From positions 1-29,472 of the IMG/VR virus record IMGVR_UViG_3300025896_000137: a DNA stretch of 29,472 bases; one strand, 5' to 3'. This stretch comes from a virus. A program made the translations under genes and the position numbers. The notes beneath the pieces are model-generated. The model saw nothing but the letters and a program-made list of their open reading frames with translations, searched no databases and was not told the DNA's origin. Below, piece after piece: positions 15,952 through 23,320 of this stretch. Each line of letters begins with the position of its first letter. Positions within the stretch are counted from its first letter, which is position 1.

Positions 15952-16554
15952 ATGATTGATTTAGAAAAGGCATTGCATCGATGCATCAACCCTACTGACA
16001 TTAGGGAGCATCTAACCAAACCATTCGGCGCCAGTGTTGGCGGACGATCATTCCGTGTTGGAGCCAATGGCCATATTTTATTTGCCATTGAATCCGGTGA
16101 TTGTTCTGTCAAATCTGATTGTGAGCCCTATCTACAGAAAACCAAAAACATCATCGAGCGGCATCTTTCAAAACCAACAATGTTGGCATCACGAGATGCA
16201 TTGATCGAATGGGCTGGGAAACCATATAGGCTACCATGTGAAAAGTGCGAAGACGGGATACGCGTAAATGATGAATGCCATGAATGCGGAGGATATGGAT
16301 ATATCAACCACAACATTGTTCAGATAGGGATTGCTTCGACGCCTGTCGAAATAGACGCGCACCTTGTTGGCGGGATGTTCGACATGCTTCCTGGGGAACA
16401 GATCGGGATAATCTATTCATCCGCCGATGATATAGGGTTTGTCCGCGAAGTGTCATTTTCTGGACCTGGGTGGTTGATGATCGTGGCATGTCTGCGGAAA
16501 TACGACGACACGCAACCGGTACGAATGCTGGAGGTATCGCATGACATCGGTTGA
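15952..16554 (+). CDS. Hypothetical protein with internal zinc knuckle, 200 aa
   Basis: Unrecognised. The N-terminal third (DIREHLTKPFGASVGGRSFRVGANGHILFAI is present in two stretches) resembles phage proteins that I have seen only as hypotheticals. A DnaJ-like zinc motif lies in the middle: CEKC near residue 98 and CHECGGYGY near 110. The C-terminal half is beta-rich (ISTPVEIDAHLVGG, then IGFVREVSFSGPGW). The ATG at 15952 has AGGGGA in front. The beta-rich layout could fit a clamp-like fold, which is only a guess. It overlaps the next gene by 14 bases. Confidence 0.65.
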   Translation: MIDLEKALHRCINPTDIREHLTKPFGASVGGRSFRVGANGHILFAIESGDCSVKSDCEPYLQKTKNIIERHLSKPTMLASRDALIEWAGKPYRLPCEKCEDGIRVNDECHECGGYGYINHNIVQIGIASTPVEIDAHLVGGMFDMLPGEQIGIIYSSADDIGFVREVSFSGPGWLMIVACLRKYDDTQPVRMLEVSHDIG

Positions 16555-16810
16555 CGAGATTCTGGCAAGCGAATATCCGCTGACGCTTGATCCTGACTAT
16601 GAGGGGTGCTGTCCCTGTGCCGATATTTTGATCGACAGCACCACGAGCGTGCGCGTCCATTGTTGGCGTCCTAAATGCGAGTACGGATGCAAGTATTCCG
16701 GTGTGCATGTCGAAGGTCTCGACCACGAAACCGCGAACAAAGTGGCGCAGCACATAATCGCCAATAATCCGTGGTATGAAATGACAGATTGGGAGGTGCA
16801 AATTGTCTAG
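16541..16810 (+). CDS. Small cysteine-rich hypothetical protein, 89 aa
   Basis: Contains CCPC at about residues 23-26, then CWRPKCEYGCKY near 41-51, giving six cysteines in a compact span, probably one or two metal sites. The C-terminus is a helix followed by aromatic residues (NNPWYEMTDWEV). GGAGG precedes the ATG. It overlaps the previous gene by 14 bases and the next by eight. Function unknown. Confidence 0.65.
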   Translation: MTSVDEILASEYPLTLDPDYEGCCPCADILIDSTTSVRVHCWRPKCEYGCKYSGVHVEGLDHETANKVAQHIIANNPWYEMTDWEVQIV

Positions 16811-17075
16811 CTGGGCGAAAGTTTCCGACAGGCTCCCGCCGCCATACGAAATGGTATGGATTCAAACGGATTATGGACAGATATTTACCGGAAGGATGGT
16901 AGAAATAAACAAGACGGTACGCTGGCGCGCGAGCAGAAGGACATGGTTCGATGCTAAAGATCAGATATGGGACGGTAATGACTACCCAATTCGGGATGAA
17001 CGGGTAGTTGTCGCATGGATGCCACTACCAAGACCGATGTCCATGCTGCCGTCTGCCGACCGAGTGTACCCATGA
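16803..17075 (+). CDS. DUF551-like small phage protein
   Basis: The ends match the DUF551 pattern: SWAKVSDRLPPPYEMVWI at the start and VVVAWMPLPRP near the end, similar to the WxxVxDRLP...WMPLP of that family, which is frequent in phages and of unknown function. Translation probably starts at TTG (16803), because GGAGGTG sits six bases upstream and the reading frame has no ATG before the conserved segment. It overlaps the previous gene by eight bases. Confidence 0.75.
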   Translation: MSSWAKVSDRLPPPYEMVWIQTDYGQIFTGRMVEINKTVRWRASRRTWFDAKDQIWDGNDYPIRDERVVVAWMPLPRPMSMLPSADRVYP

Positions 17076-17275
17076 GCGATGCAGCTAACCTTCCAGAAAC
17101 AGGCAACGAGCACCCGCCAACACCGGCAGAGATTGCAGCCAGACTGCGCACCCTCGCCTATGAAATGGATTGTATTGCCGTCCTGATGGACTACTACGGC
17201 GGGTTTCCCGAGTGGGCCAAGCATGGCCGGGAAATTGCTGGTGCTGGCGCGATTGCTCGGCAGTGGGCGGAATAG
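17072..17275 (+). CDS. Small phage protein with YYGGF motif, 67 aa
   Basis: Helical protein with TPAEIAARLRTLAYEMD and then DYYGGFPEWAKHGREIAGAG, a pattern I know only from hypothetical phage proteins. The ATG at 17072 overlaps the previous stop (ATGA), which argues for coupled translation. The frame extends upstream to 17015 without a clear ribosome site, so a longer form of 86 residues remains possible. Confidence 0.6.
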   Translation: MSDAANLPETGNEHPPTPAEIAARLRTLAYEMDCIAVLMDYYGGFPEWAKHGREIAGAGAIARQWAE

Positions 17276-17322
17276 ATTGAGAAGCCAGAACCATTGATAT
17301 TAAACAAATTGGAGAGAGACTT

Positions 17323-17898
17323 ATGAAGAAGATTGTGAGCCTATTTCAACGCAACTATGATGGCGACCGCTTGGTGCGCGACGAGTTGGTCCCTGGCGCT
17401 GAATGGGTGGCGTCTGGCGAAGGGATAGCAACGCGTAAATATGACGGAACTTGCTGCATGTGGCGCGACGGAAAGCTGTGGAAGCGACACGAACTAAAAG
17501 CCGGCAAGACCGAGCCAGCAGGTTTTGAGGCCGCGCAGTCTCCCGACAGTGTTACCGGCGACATTCCTGGGTGGGTGCCAGTTGGCGACGGCCCGGAAGA
17601 CGCCCGCCACCGTGAGGGACTGGCCCACTACCTTGGCTATGCGTCAATGGAAGATGGTACCTACGAACTGTGCGGTCCGAGGGTTCAGGGCAACCCTGAG
17701 CGCAAGCAGGTACACATGCTGATTCGCCATGGATGCGAGGTTCTGGAAGACGCTCCGCGCGACTGGGACGGTCTGCGAAAATATCTTTCGAGCATGGATA
17801 TAGAGGGCATTGTGTGGCACCACAAGGACGGGCGTATGGTGAAGATTAAAGGTAAAGATTTCGGGCTAAAGCGTCTCCCGGCTGTCCGGGATGACTGA
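17323..17898 (+). CDS. RNA ligase (nucleotidyltransferase superfamily)
   Basis: Joins RNA ends through an enzyme-AMP intermediate. Nucleotidyltransferase motifs are seen in order: motif I KYDGT with adenylated lysine K39, motif III-like TYELCGPR (E115), motif IV EGIVWHH (E161) and motif V MVKIKGKDFG (K174, K176). At 191 residues it is a minimal catalytic domain without a C-terminal extension, similar to the DUF5565-type phage RNA ligases. GGAGAGAG lies before the ATG. Phages use such enzymes to repair RNAs cut by host defence nucleases; no partner kinase/phosphatase is seen in the window. Confidence 0.85.
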   Translation: MKKIVSLFQRNYDGDRLVRDELVPGAEWVASGEGIATRKYDGTCCMWRDGKLWKRHELKAGKTEPAGFEAAQSPDSVTGDIPGWVPVGDGPEDARHREGLAHYLGYASMEDGTYELCGPRVQGNPERKQVHMLIRHGCEVLEDAPRDWDGLRKYLSSMDIEGIVWHHKDGRMVKIKGKDFGLKRLPAVRDD

Positions 17899-17917
17899 TA
17901 AGCACAAAGTCGATGAT

Positions 17918-17933
17918 GTTACCGCTCGGTAAC
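17918..17933. promoter_or_regulatory. Inverted repeat before the HTH-like/helicase genes
   Basis: GTTACCG-CT-CGGTAAC has two perfect 7-base arms and a 2-base centre, 40 bases before the ATG at 17974. No run of T follows, so it is not a typical terminator; an operator is more likely. The half site GTTACCG also ends the rightward early promoter (12894-12900). Confidence 0.45.
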
Positions 17934-17973
17934 AAGTTCTAATCTGCGCGTTTTACAGAAAGTGGGAGATATT

Positions 17974-18384
17974 ATGTTAAATCGCGAAGTCCATAATCTT
18001 GATAACCCTATAATAATCAGCAAGTTAAAGTCGTCACCTTCTGCTCTTGACAGCGTTTCAAAATTTGGTAGCCTCGCGCGGGTTCTAGGTACCACGGTCT
18101 CCCAGCTTCGTATCGAAGGGCGCCTACCGCAGGATTGCCTGTATCAAGATCGGTCTTCACCGCCACTCATCGACACCACGCACAACTCGCCCTCGAAGTG
18201 CGAGACATCTGACACAGATTCCTTCTGCGGTCGGGCTCTAAAGAACAACCGCGATACGCAGACAGAACTCGAAGCGGCTGAAACACACTCTTTCCCTGGT
18301 CGGGCAGTAAAGAAGTACACACACACTAGCTACGAAGTGCTGGGGGTTTGTCGGGTACTCCGTCCGGGGGATTGCCGTGACTGA
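17974..18384 (+). CDS. Protein with HTH-like N-terminus and internal repeats, 136 aa
   Basis: Residues about 29-55 (SKFGSLARVLGTTVSQLRIEGRLP) could form a helix-turn-helix. The second half carries two copies of an 11-residue unit (TDSFCGRALKN and THSFPGRAVKK), with a diverged copy of the underlying DNA. GGGAGA lies before the ATG at 17974; an upstream GTG at 17962 is rejected since the ribosome site would fall inside it. The gene overlaps the helicase start (GTGACTGA). The repeats could be coding only by chance if the DNA is a binding or origin region. Function unknown. Confidence 0.45.
   Translation: MLNREVHNLDNPIIISKLKSSPSALDSVSKFGSLARVLGTTVSQLRIEGRLPQDCLYQDRSSPPLIDTTHNSPSKCETSDTDSFCGRALKNNRDTQTELEAAETHSFPGRAVKKYTHTSYEVLGVCRVLRPGDCRD
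18192..18314 (+). repeat. Two diverged direct repeats upstream of the helicase gene
   Basis: Copies at 18192-18245 and 18268-18314. Both begin CTCGAAG and end GTCGGGC..TAAAGAA. In the best-aligned 32 bases 24 are identical. A weaker third trace (TACGAAGTGC..GTCGGGT) follows at about 18331-18358. Confidence 0.6.
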
Positions 18385-19870
18385 AACAACAAAAACGGTC
18401 ACGAAGTTCGATCTACGGGACTATCAGGAAGAAGCGCGAGAGAAGATCAGGGATGAATTCCGGGCCGGGAAGAAGCGCGTCGTGCTCCAGCTCGCCACAG
18501 GCGGGGGCAAGACAGCCATTGCGGCTTCGATGATTTCCGGGGCGCTGGAAAGGGGCAAGCGTTCACTGTTCATCTGCGACCGTATCGAGCTGATCGAGCA
18601 AACATCACGGCGGTTCGACGCTGAGGGTATCCCGCATGGGGTGATTCAGGGACAGCACGAACGGTATCGGCCGTGGGAGCCTGTGCAGATATGTAGCATC
18701 CAGACGTTAGCGGTACGGAAGCGATGGCCAGAGGCTGGCTTCATAATTCAAGACGAATGTCATTCGTGCTTTAAAGCCATGAATCGGATTATCGAGCGGT
18801 GGAGCAATATCCCCATGGTTGGGCTGTCTGCCACCCCTTGGAGCCGTGGATTGGGCCGGTGGTGGGAATCCCTGGTGGTGGGGGCTACTACGTCGGAATT
18901 GATCGAGAAGGGGTTTCTGGTTCCGTTCCGGGTATACGGCCCCGCCGGTCCCGATCTGTCAGGGGTGAAAACCGTAGCGGGTGAGTATCACGAAGGACAG
19001 TTGGGTCTGGCGGTAGACAAACCCCAACTGGTAGCTGACATTGTTTCAACCTGGAAGAAGTACGCCAGCACCCAGCAGACGATCTGCTTTGCCGTGAACA
19101 TTGCCCATAGCAAGCACATAGTCGAAAGATTCAGGTCAGAAGGGATACGCGCCGAGCACCTTGACGCATACAGCCCGCCGGAAGAACGCCGCGACGTGTT
19201 GCGCAGGTTTGACGATGGTGACGTTCAGTTGGTATCGTCGGTGGACCTGCTTACCAAGGGCTACGACAGCCCGCAGGCGACGTGCATGATCGACGCCAGA
19301 CCTACAAAGTCGCTTATTCTTCACGTCCAGAAAACCGGCAGGGTATTGAGAATACACCCCGGCAAGACCGAGGCAATCATCCTAGACCACGCGGGGAATA
19401 CGTCCCGGTTGGGGTTTGTGTCGGACGAAATGCCCTGTCACTTGGACGATGGAAAGCGGAAGGAAGGAAAGCCAGTCGAGCGCAAGGAGCCATTGCCGAA
19501 ACCCTGCCCAGCGTGTCACTTCATGAAGCCCGCCAAGGTGTATATATGCCCGGCATGTGGGTTCAAGCCTGAGAGGATCAGTGATGTCGAGACCGCGCCG
19601 GGTGAATTGGTGGAACTTCGTGGTAAGCAGAAGCAGAAGAAAGCCAAGGCCCATGTGTGGACCAAGGAGCAGAAAGGGCAGTTCTACGGTGAGCTGAAGG
19701 CGCTAGAGTTCCAATACGGCTATAAAAAAGGCTGGGCGGCTCACCAATACCGCGAAAAGCATGGGGTGTGGCCTAACCATTACAACGACGTGCCAATGTC
19801 GGAACCCAGTCAGTTCACCATTAACTATGTGAGACACCGACAGATGAAGCGAGCATTCGGGAGGAAATAA
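18377..19870 (+). CDS. Superfamily II DNA/RNA helicase with zinc ribbon
   Basis: ATP-driven strand separation, probably for phage replication. Seen in 497 residues: Q-like RDYQ near 14, Walker A TGGGKT (41-46), DECH box (126-129), motif III SATPWSRG (151-158), motif V-like VDLLTKGYDSP (289-299) and motif VI QKTGRVLR (318-325). A four-cysteine zinc ribbon (C377, C380, C391, C394) follows the helicase core, then a basic linker and a helical C-terminus ending in GRK. Start is GTG at 18377 behind GGGGGA. The primase lies two genes downstream. All ATPase motifs are intact. Confidence 0.9.
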   Translation: MTETTKTVTKFDLRDYQEEAREKIRDEFRAGKKRVVLQLATGGGKTAIAASMISGALERGKRSLFICDRIELIEQTSRRFDAEGIPHGVIQGQHERYRPWEPVQICSIQTLAVRKRWPEAGFIIQDECHSCFKAMNRIIERWSNIPMVGLSATPWSRGLGRWWESLVVGATTSELIEKGFLVPFRVYGPAGPDLSGVKTVAGEYHEGQLGLAVDKPQLVADIVSTWKKYASTQQTICFAVNIAHSKHIVERFRSEGIRAEHLDAYSPPEERRDVLRRFDDGDVQLVSSVDLLTKGYDSPQATCMIDARPTKSLILHVQKTGRVLRIHPGKTEAIILDHAGNTSRLGFVSDEMPCHLDDGKRKEGKPVERKEPLPKPCPACHFMKPAKVYICPACGFKPERISDVETAPGELVELRGKQKQKKAKAHVWTKEQKGQFYGELKALEFQYGYKKGWAAHQYREKHGVWPNHYNDVPMSEPSQFTINYVRHRQMKRAFGRK

Positions 19871-19872
19871 TT

Positions 19873-20070
19873 GTGGATATGACGAGAGAAGGTAACATTA
19901 TCTTTGCGATTGATGCGCCAATCCGTTCTGAAATGCCAAAGGAGACTTTATGCCGGAACTGTGTACATGCCTCTGATTCGTGTAAAGAAATCTTTAAGGT
20001 CGGAAGGTTAAATAGAGAGAGCAAGAAAATATGGACGTATTGCGAAGGATTTGCGGGGGCAGAGAAATGA
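19873..20070 (+). CDS. Small cysteine-containing protein, 65 aa
   Basis: Sits between helicase and primase and is coupled to the primase (ATGA overlap at 20067-20070). It has CRNC at about 26-29, then a cysteine near 37 and another near 56, which may bind zinc. GTG at 19873 is chosen because GGAGG lies eight bases upstream; an ATG two codons later is an alternative. Function unknown; its place suggests an accessory role in replication. Confidence 0.6.
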   Translation: MDMTREGNIIFAIDAPIRSEMPKETLCRNCVHASDSCKEIFKVGRLNRESKKIWTYCEGFAGAEK

Positions 20071-20999
20071 CCGATATAAAAGAACTGGCCAGGGGCCGCT
20101 GGCGGGAGATACTGCCGAGATTTGGGGTAGACCCGAAATATCTGACTGGGAAAAACGGACCCTGCCCCATGTGCGCATTGGGCGGGGATGGCGGGAAAGA
20201 TCGTTACCGATTCACAGACTATAACTCAGATGGTATGTGGTGGTGCAACGCTTGTAGCCCGAGCATGGGTGATGGGTTTGACCTAGCTTGCCGGATGACG
20301 GGGAAGGTATTTGTTGAAGTCGCAAAGGAGATAAACGGTATGCTGGGCGAACTTCCGGAACCGAAAATAATGAATCAGGACGAGAAGATCGAAAGGGCCA
20401 GGAAGCGGCTGAACGAGATAAAGGGTAAGGTCGTTCACGCAAGCCAAGTCCCGGAAGCGGTGGAATACCTGAAAGACTTGATGATCCCGCCGGGGTTATA
20501 TGCGCATCCATCACTCGAATACTGGCAGGATAAAGAGGTTAAGGGGAAATACCCGGCCTTGATCGGGAAAGTGATTTCACCCCACGGGAAGCCTGTAAGT
20601 TTTCACTGCACCTACATAGAGAACGGCCAGAAAGCGCCGGTGGGGATTCCTAGAAAGATGCTCACCCCCGTCATGACGCTGAAAGGTGCGGCAATCAGGC
20701 TGTTCCCGCAAGAGCCTGAAATCGGGATAGCCGAAGGAATCGAGACCGCTATCGCTGCGCACCTGATCCACAAGATACCTGTCTGGTCTGCCATGAGTGA
20801 CAACGGTTTACATGACTTCATACCGCCGGCTGGAGTGGAATCGGTTGTTGTATTTGGGGATAACGACGCATCATTCGCTGGGCAGGCGGCAGCCTATGTG
20901 CTGGCGAAGAAGCTGGTGTTGTCTGGCATCAAGGCCCGAGTAGAGATTCCAGAGAATATCGGTGACTGGCGGGATATGTGGGTGCGCAGCCATGCTTGA
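20067..20999 (+). CDS. DNA primase (zinc-binding + TOPRIM)
   Basis: Makes RNA primers for replication. The 310-residue protein has an N-terminal zinc site (CPMC 33-36 and CNAC 60-63) of the phage T7 gp4/P4-type primase kind, a linker, and a TOPRIM domain with AEGIET (E223) and VVVFGDND (D265, D267), the metal-binding acidic residues. No helicase domain is fused; helicase function is supplied by the separate SF2 gene upstream or by the host. ATG at 20067 follows GGGGGCAGAG and overlaps the preceding stop. It overlaps the next gene by eight bases. Confidence 0.92.
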   Translation: MTDIKELARGRWREILPRFGVDPKYLTGKNGPCPMCALGGDGGKDRYRFTDYNSDGMWWCNACSPSMGDGFDLACRMTGKVFVEVAKEINGMLGELPEPKIMNQDEKIERARKRLNEIKGKVVHASQVPEAVEYLKDLMIPPGLYAHPSLEYWQDKEVKGKYPALIGKVISPHGKPVSFHCTYIENGQKAPVGIPRKMLTPVMTLKGAAIRLFPQEPEIGIAEGIETAIAAHLIHKIPVWSAMSDNGLHDFIPPAGVESVVVFGDNDASFAGQAAAYVLAKKLVLSGIKARVEIPENIGDWRDMWVRSHA

Positions 21000-21474
21000 G
21001 AGAACTATATCAGCACCGAACCGCGACTTTGGCGTTGATGAATTCGCTCGCCTGGCAAAAGCATTCATGCCCGGAAAGGACATCACGCTCACAGTATCCG
21101 AAGTCAAGCGAGAGCGTACCAGCAAGCAGCTTCACGCCCTTTTTGGTGTAGCGTACAAGTCCTTAATGGACCAGATGGGGCTTCGCGGCGCGGCAGAGAA
21201 GGACGAACTACACGCTACGTTCTGTGGCGAGTTCTTCGGTTGGCGAACCGACGTGATTCTAGGGGTGGCAAGGAAAGTTCCAGTTAGGACCACCACCACC
21301 GACGAAAACGGGAACCGAGACGTTATTTCCAGTCGCGAACATCTGGAATTGTACTCATTTATCCAGCAAAAATCGGCTGAGTATGGCTATACTGTCCCCG
21401 ATCCTGACCGGGAATGGTTCAGGAAAGCGGATCGGGATGCTGAGTTAGAAGCGGAGGCGAAGAGAGCGCGATGA
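20992..21474 (+). CDS. NinB-like recombination protein (tentative)
   Basis: A 160-residue protein with KRERTSKQLHALFGVAYKSL, a Gln/Arg-rich region like the start of the NinB/Orf family, then HATFCGEFFGWR and a C-terminal SREHLELYSFIQQKSAEYGY helix similar to the end of that family. NinB-type proteins help load recombination proteins on single-stranded DNA. A start at 20992 gives an eight-base overlap with the primase; the frame further upstream uses a GTG inside the primase. Position before a NinG-like gene agrees with a lambda-like nin region. The match is partial. Confidence 0.55.
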   Translation: MLERTISAPNRDFGVDEFARLAKAFMPGKDITLTVSEVKRERTSKQLHALFGVAYKSLMDQMGLRGAAEKDELHATFCGEFFGWRTDVILGVARKVPVRTTTTDENGNRDVISSREHLELYSFIQQKSAEYGYTVPDPDREWFRKADRDAELEAEAKRAR

Positions 21475-21932
21475 AAAGAATCACGAAATACCGGGCGGAT
21501 GATGGGACGGAATTCAATTCCGAGGCGGAGGCGATCAATCATGACGCCTTGTGTTTGGAAATCAAAGAGGTTATGTCGGATTTACCGAAACGTCCGTCAA
21601 ATGGGTGCAAGTTCGAGAATGGCGAAGGATTCATTCAGCACCAGCCGCACGTGTTCTGGGGCGTTCGAGATGCGTTGATCGACATTGGTAAGCGGCAAAT
21701 TGAACACGGTTGGCTTGACCAAACTCTTAAAGATCGCGACATTCACCCAAGCTGGGTTGGTCGCTTATTCGATGAACAATGCCCTGCGCTTTCTCGCGCG
21801 TGGTATCGGATTATGTGTACTGACAAAAAGCTGAGAGAGTGGGGACAGCCGTACTTCGCCGATCATCCGGATGAAGCGAGGGGAAAGTTTGAAATATGCA
21901 CCGAGCAAGAGGCCGAGAGTTTGTATGATTAG
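21471..21932 (+). CDS. Hypothetical phage protein, 153 aa
   Basis: Starts ITKYRADDGTEFNSEAEAINHD, a pattern often seen at the start of small phage proteins of unknown function. The middle holds an aromatic stretch and HPSWVGRLFDEQCPALSRAW. No catalytic motif is obvious. The ATG overlaps the previous stop (ATGA) and it overlaps the next gene by eight bases. Confidence 0.7.
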   Translation: MKRITKYRADDGTEFNSEAEAINHDALCLEIKEVMSDLPKRPSNGCKFENGEGFIQHQPHVFWGVRDALIDIGKRQIEHGWLDQTLKDRDIHPSWVGRLFDEQCPALSRAWYRIMCTDKKLREWGQPYFADHPDEARGKFEICTEQEAESLYD

Positions 21933-22152
21933 GAAATTGAGGCCAGATCAGATATTAGCCCGTCCAGACACAATCGAATGGGCGATTGCGCTTCAGCAAG
22001 CGGCGTTGTCTGCCGCGAAGCGCAGCAATGAGGACATCGTTGCCGGGGGCAAAGAGGCGAAGCGTGTGGCGGCCAGGATCGAGGTGCTGAAGCAGCGGTT
22101 GGTTGAATCGAGGGCGCGGAATGGAAAAGGAGAGAAACATGATTATGTGTAG
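21925..22152 (+). CDS. Small helical basic protein, 75 aa
   Basis: Largely alpha-helical and lysine/arginine-rich toward the end (KEAKRVAARIEVLKQRLVES). No known domain. ATG at 21925 is taken because GAGAG is just upstream and the reading frame before it lies inside the preceding gene. It overlaps the genes on both sides. Confidence 0.55.
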   Translation: MIRKLRPDQILARPDTIEWAIALQQAALSAAKRSNEDIVAGGKEAKRVAARIEVLKQRLVESRARNGKGEKHDYV

Positions 22153-22342
22153 GTCAGGATTATTTTCGTACATTGGCGAAACACCGCGGGAAGCGTATAA
22201 AGCATACTTGGATTCCGATTGCGACTACAGCGATCCATGCGATCTTGAGTGGTACATGGTGTCGGAAATGAAACTCACCATGACGCTTGAGCCGCGCGAG
22301 AAGGCGGCTAGCAAAGCTGCGAAGAAATCGCCGAAGAAGTAG
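22139..22342 (+). CDS. Small hypothetical protein with Lys/Ala-rich tail, 67 aa
   Basis: Contains FSYIGETPREAYKAYLDSD, an acidic-aromatic middle and a lysine/alanine-rich tail ending in KKSPKK, which could contact nucleic acid. GGAGAG lies right before the ATG at 22139. It overlaps the previous gene by 14 bases. Function unknown. Confidence 0.6.
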   Translation: MIMCRSGLFSYIGETPREAYKAYLDSDCDYSDPCDLEWYMVSEMKLTMTLEPREKAASKAAKKSPKK

Positions 22343-22376
22343 CTTGGCGATTGTTTGAGTTAACCGGGGCGGTAAA

Positions 22377-22808
22377 ATGGGTGCAGTTAAAATACGGCCA
22401 TCCGACAAGGCGTTTTCAGATTGCGTCCGTGAACGAGCCGGGTGGAAGTGCGAGCGTTGTGGGGCATACTTCGAACCTGGGCGTAGGATGGGGCTTCACT
22501 GTAGCCATTTCCACGGTCGGGGTAAGTGGTCCACGCGGTTCGATGTTGATAACTGTCAAGCGCTCTGCTACGGATGCCACATGCAGATGGGATCGCACCC
22601 GGACCAGCATCGTAGGTTGATGATGGAGAAGCTGGGAACCGGTGGTTATGACCTGTTGCTTGAGCGGGCAAACGACACCCGCATAGGCCGCAGGATGAAG
22701 CGCGAGGAAGCTGAGATTAAAGCGCATTACCGGGCAGAGCTTCGGCGGATGCAGGCATTGCGGGCGAATGGCGAGGTTGGCCGGATTGAATTCGTGGGGT
22801 GGGCGTGA
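22377..22808 (+). CDS. NinG-like HNH-type zinc protein
   Basis: A 143-residue protein with CERC (25-28), then HCSHFHGRGKW (41-51), RFDVDNCQALC (54-64) and CYGCH (64-68). The spacing of two cysteine pairs around a GH/HFHGRG and a DNCQALC segment matches the phage NinG/HNH endonuclease group. Such proteins act as small nucleases in recombination. A helical basic C-terminus follows. The ATG at 22377 is preceded by GGGGCGG. The 34 bases before it hold no gene. Confidence 0.75.
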   Translation: MGAVKIRPSDKAFSDCVRERAGWKCERCGAYFEPGRRMGLHCSHFHGRGKWSTRFDVDNCQALCYGCHMQMGSHPDQHRRLMMEKLGTGGYDLLLERANDTRIGRRMKREEAEIKAHYRAELRRMQALRANGEVGRIEFVGWA

Positions 22809-22854
22809 TGAAGAAGGCGTTAGGCGTCTCATGGAGAAACGAAAGGATATTGGC

Positions 22855-23100
22855 ATGAGCAACAAGTTCAAAGGTCGGTACACGGTAGCGGATGGCTATG
22901 TTGGTAGAGACAGACCGCAAACGTTCATGTTTCACGCCGGAGACCTGGAAGATGACATGACAGACGAAGACCTTGAGCGCGCCTATGAAGAGGCCGCGCA
23001 GTACCACTTTGAACAATTCCTCACGCCCGAGGTCGATAGATTCGATGAATTCAAAGTGTGGGCGCGTGAGCAACTGGCGATGCGTGAAAAAGACGCATAA
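22855..23100 (+). CDS. Small acidic hypothetical protein, 81 aa
   Basis: Begins MSNKFKGRYTVADGYVGRD and has an acidic helical second half (TDEDLERAYEEAAQYHFEQF). No family known. ATG at 22855 is chosen for the upstream AAAGGAT; earlier in-frame starts at 22831 and 22768 are weaker. A 16-codon frame (22808-22858) bridges the stop of the HNH gene and this start. Confidence 0.55.
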   Translation: MSNKFKGRYTVADGYVGRDRPQTFMFHAGDLEDDMTDEDLERAYEEAAQYHFEQFLTPEVDRFDEFKVWAREQLAMREKDA

Positions 23101-23122
23101 CGCTGAGTTAGGCTGAGAAACT

Positions 23123-23320
23123 ATGAAGAGCGCGACAGGATGGATGGTTTCATGGTCTCTTTTTTGGCTGGGCGACGCTATATCGCGGTGTATGAACACA
23201 CGGTATACCGGCTGGATGTATCCGGCGTACAACAAACTGATGTGCGTCTCGTTTGATGTCCAGGACTGGAGCGGATCAGATGGGCCTTGGCAAGAACCAA
23301 GCGATTACCATGCAGAATAA
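23123..23320 (+). CDS. Small phage protein, 65 aa
   Basis: The pattern GWMVSWSLFWLGDAISR...YPAYNKLMCVSFDVQ...GPW is of a type I have seen in several phages as an unnamed small protein. One weakly hydrophobic helix at the start could touch the membrane. TGAG/GAGAAAC lies before the ATG. It overlaps the next gene by 41 bases. Confidence 0.6.
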   Translation: MKSATGWMVSWSLFWLGDAISRCMNTRYTGWMYPAYNKLMCVSFDVQDWSGSDGPWQEPSDYHAE

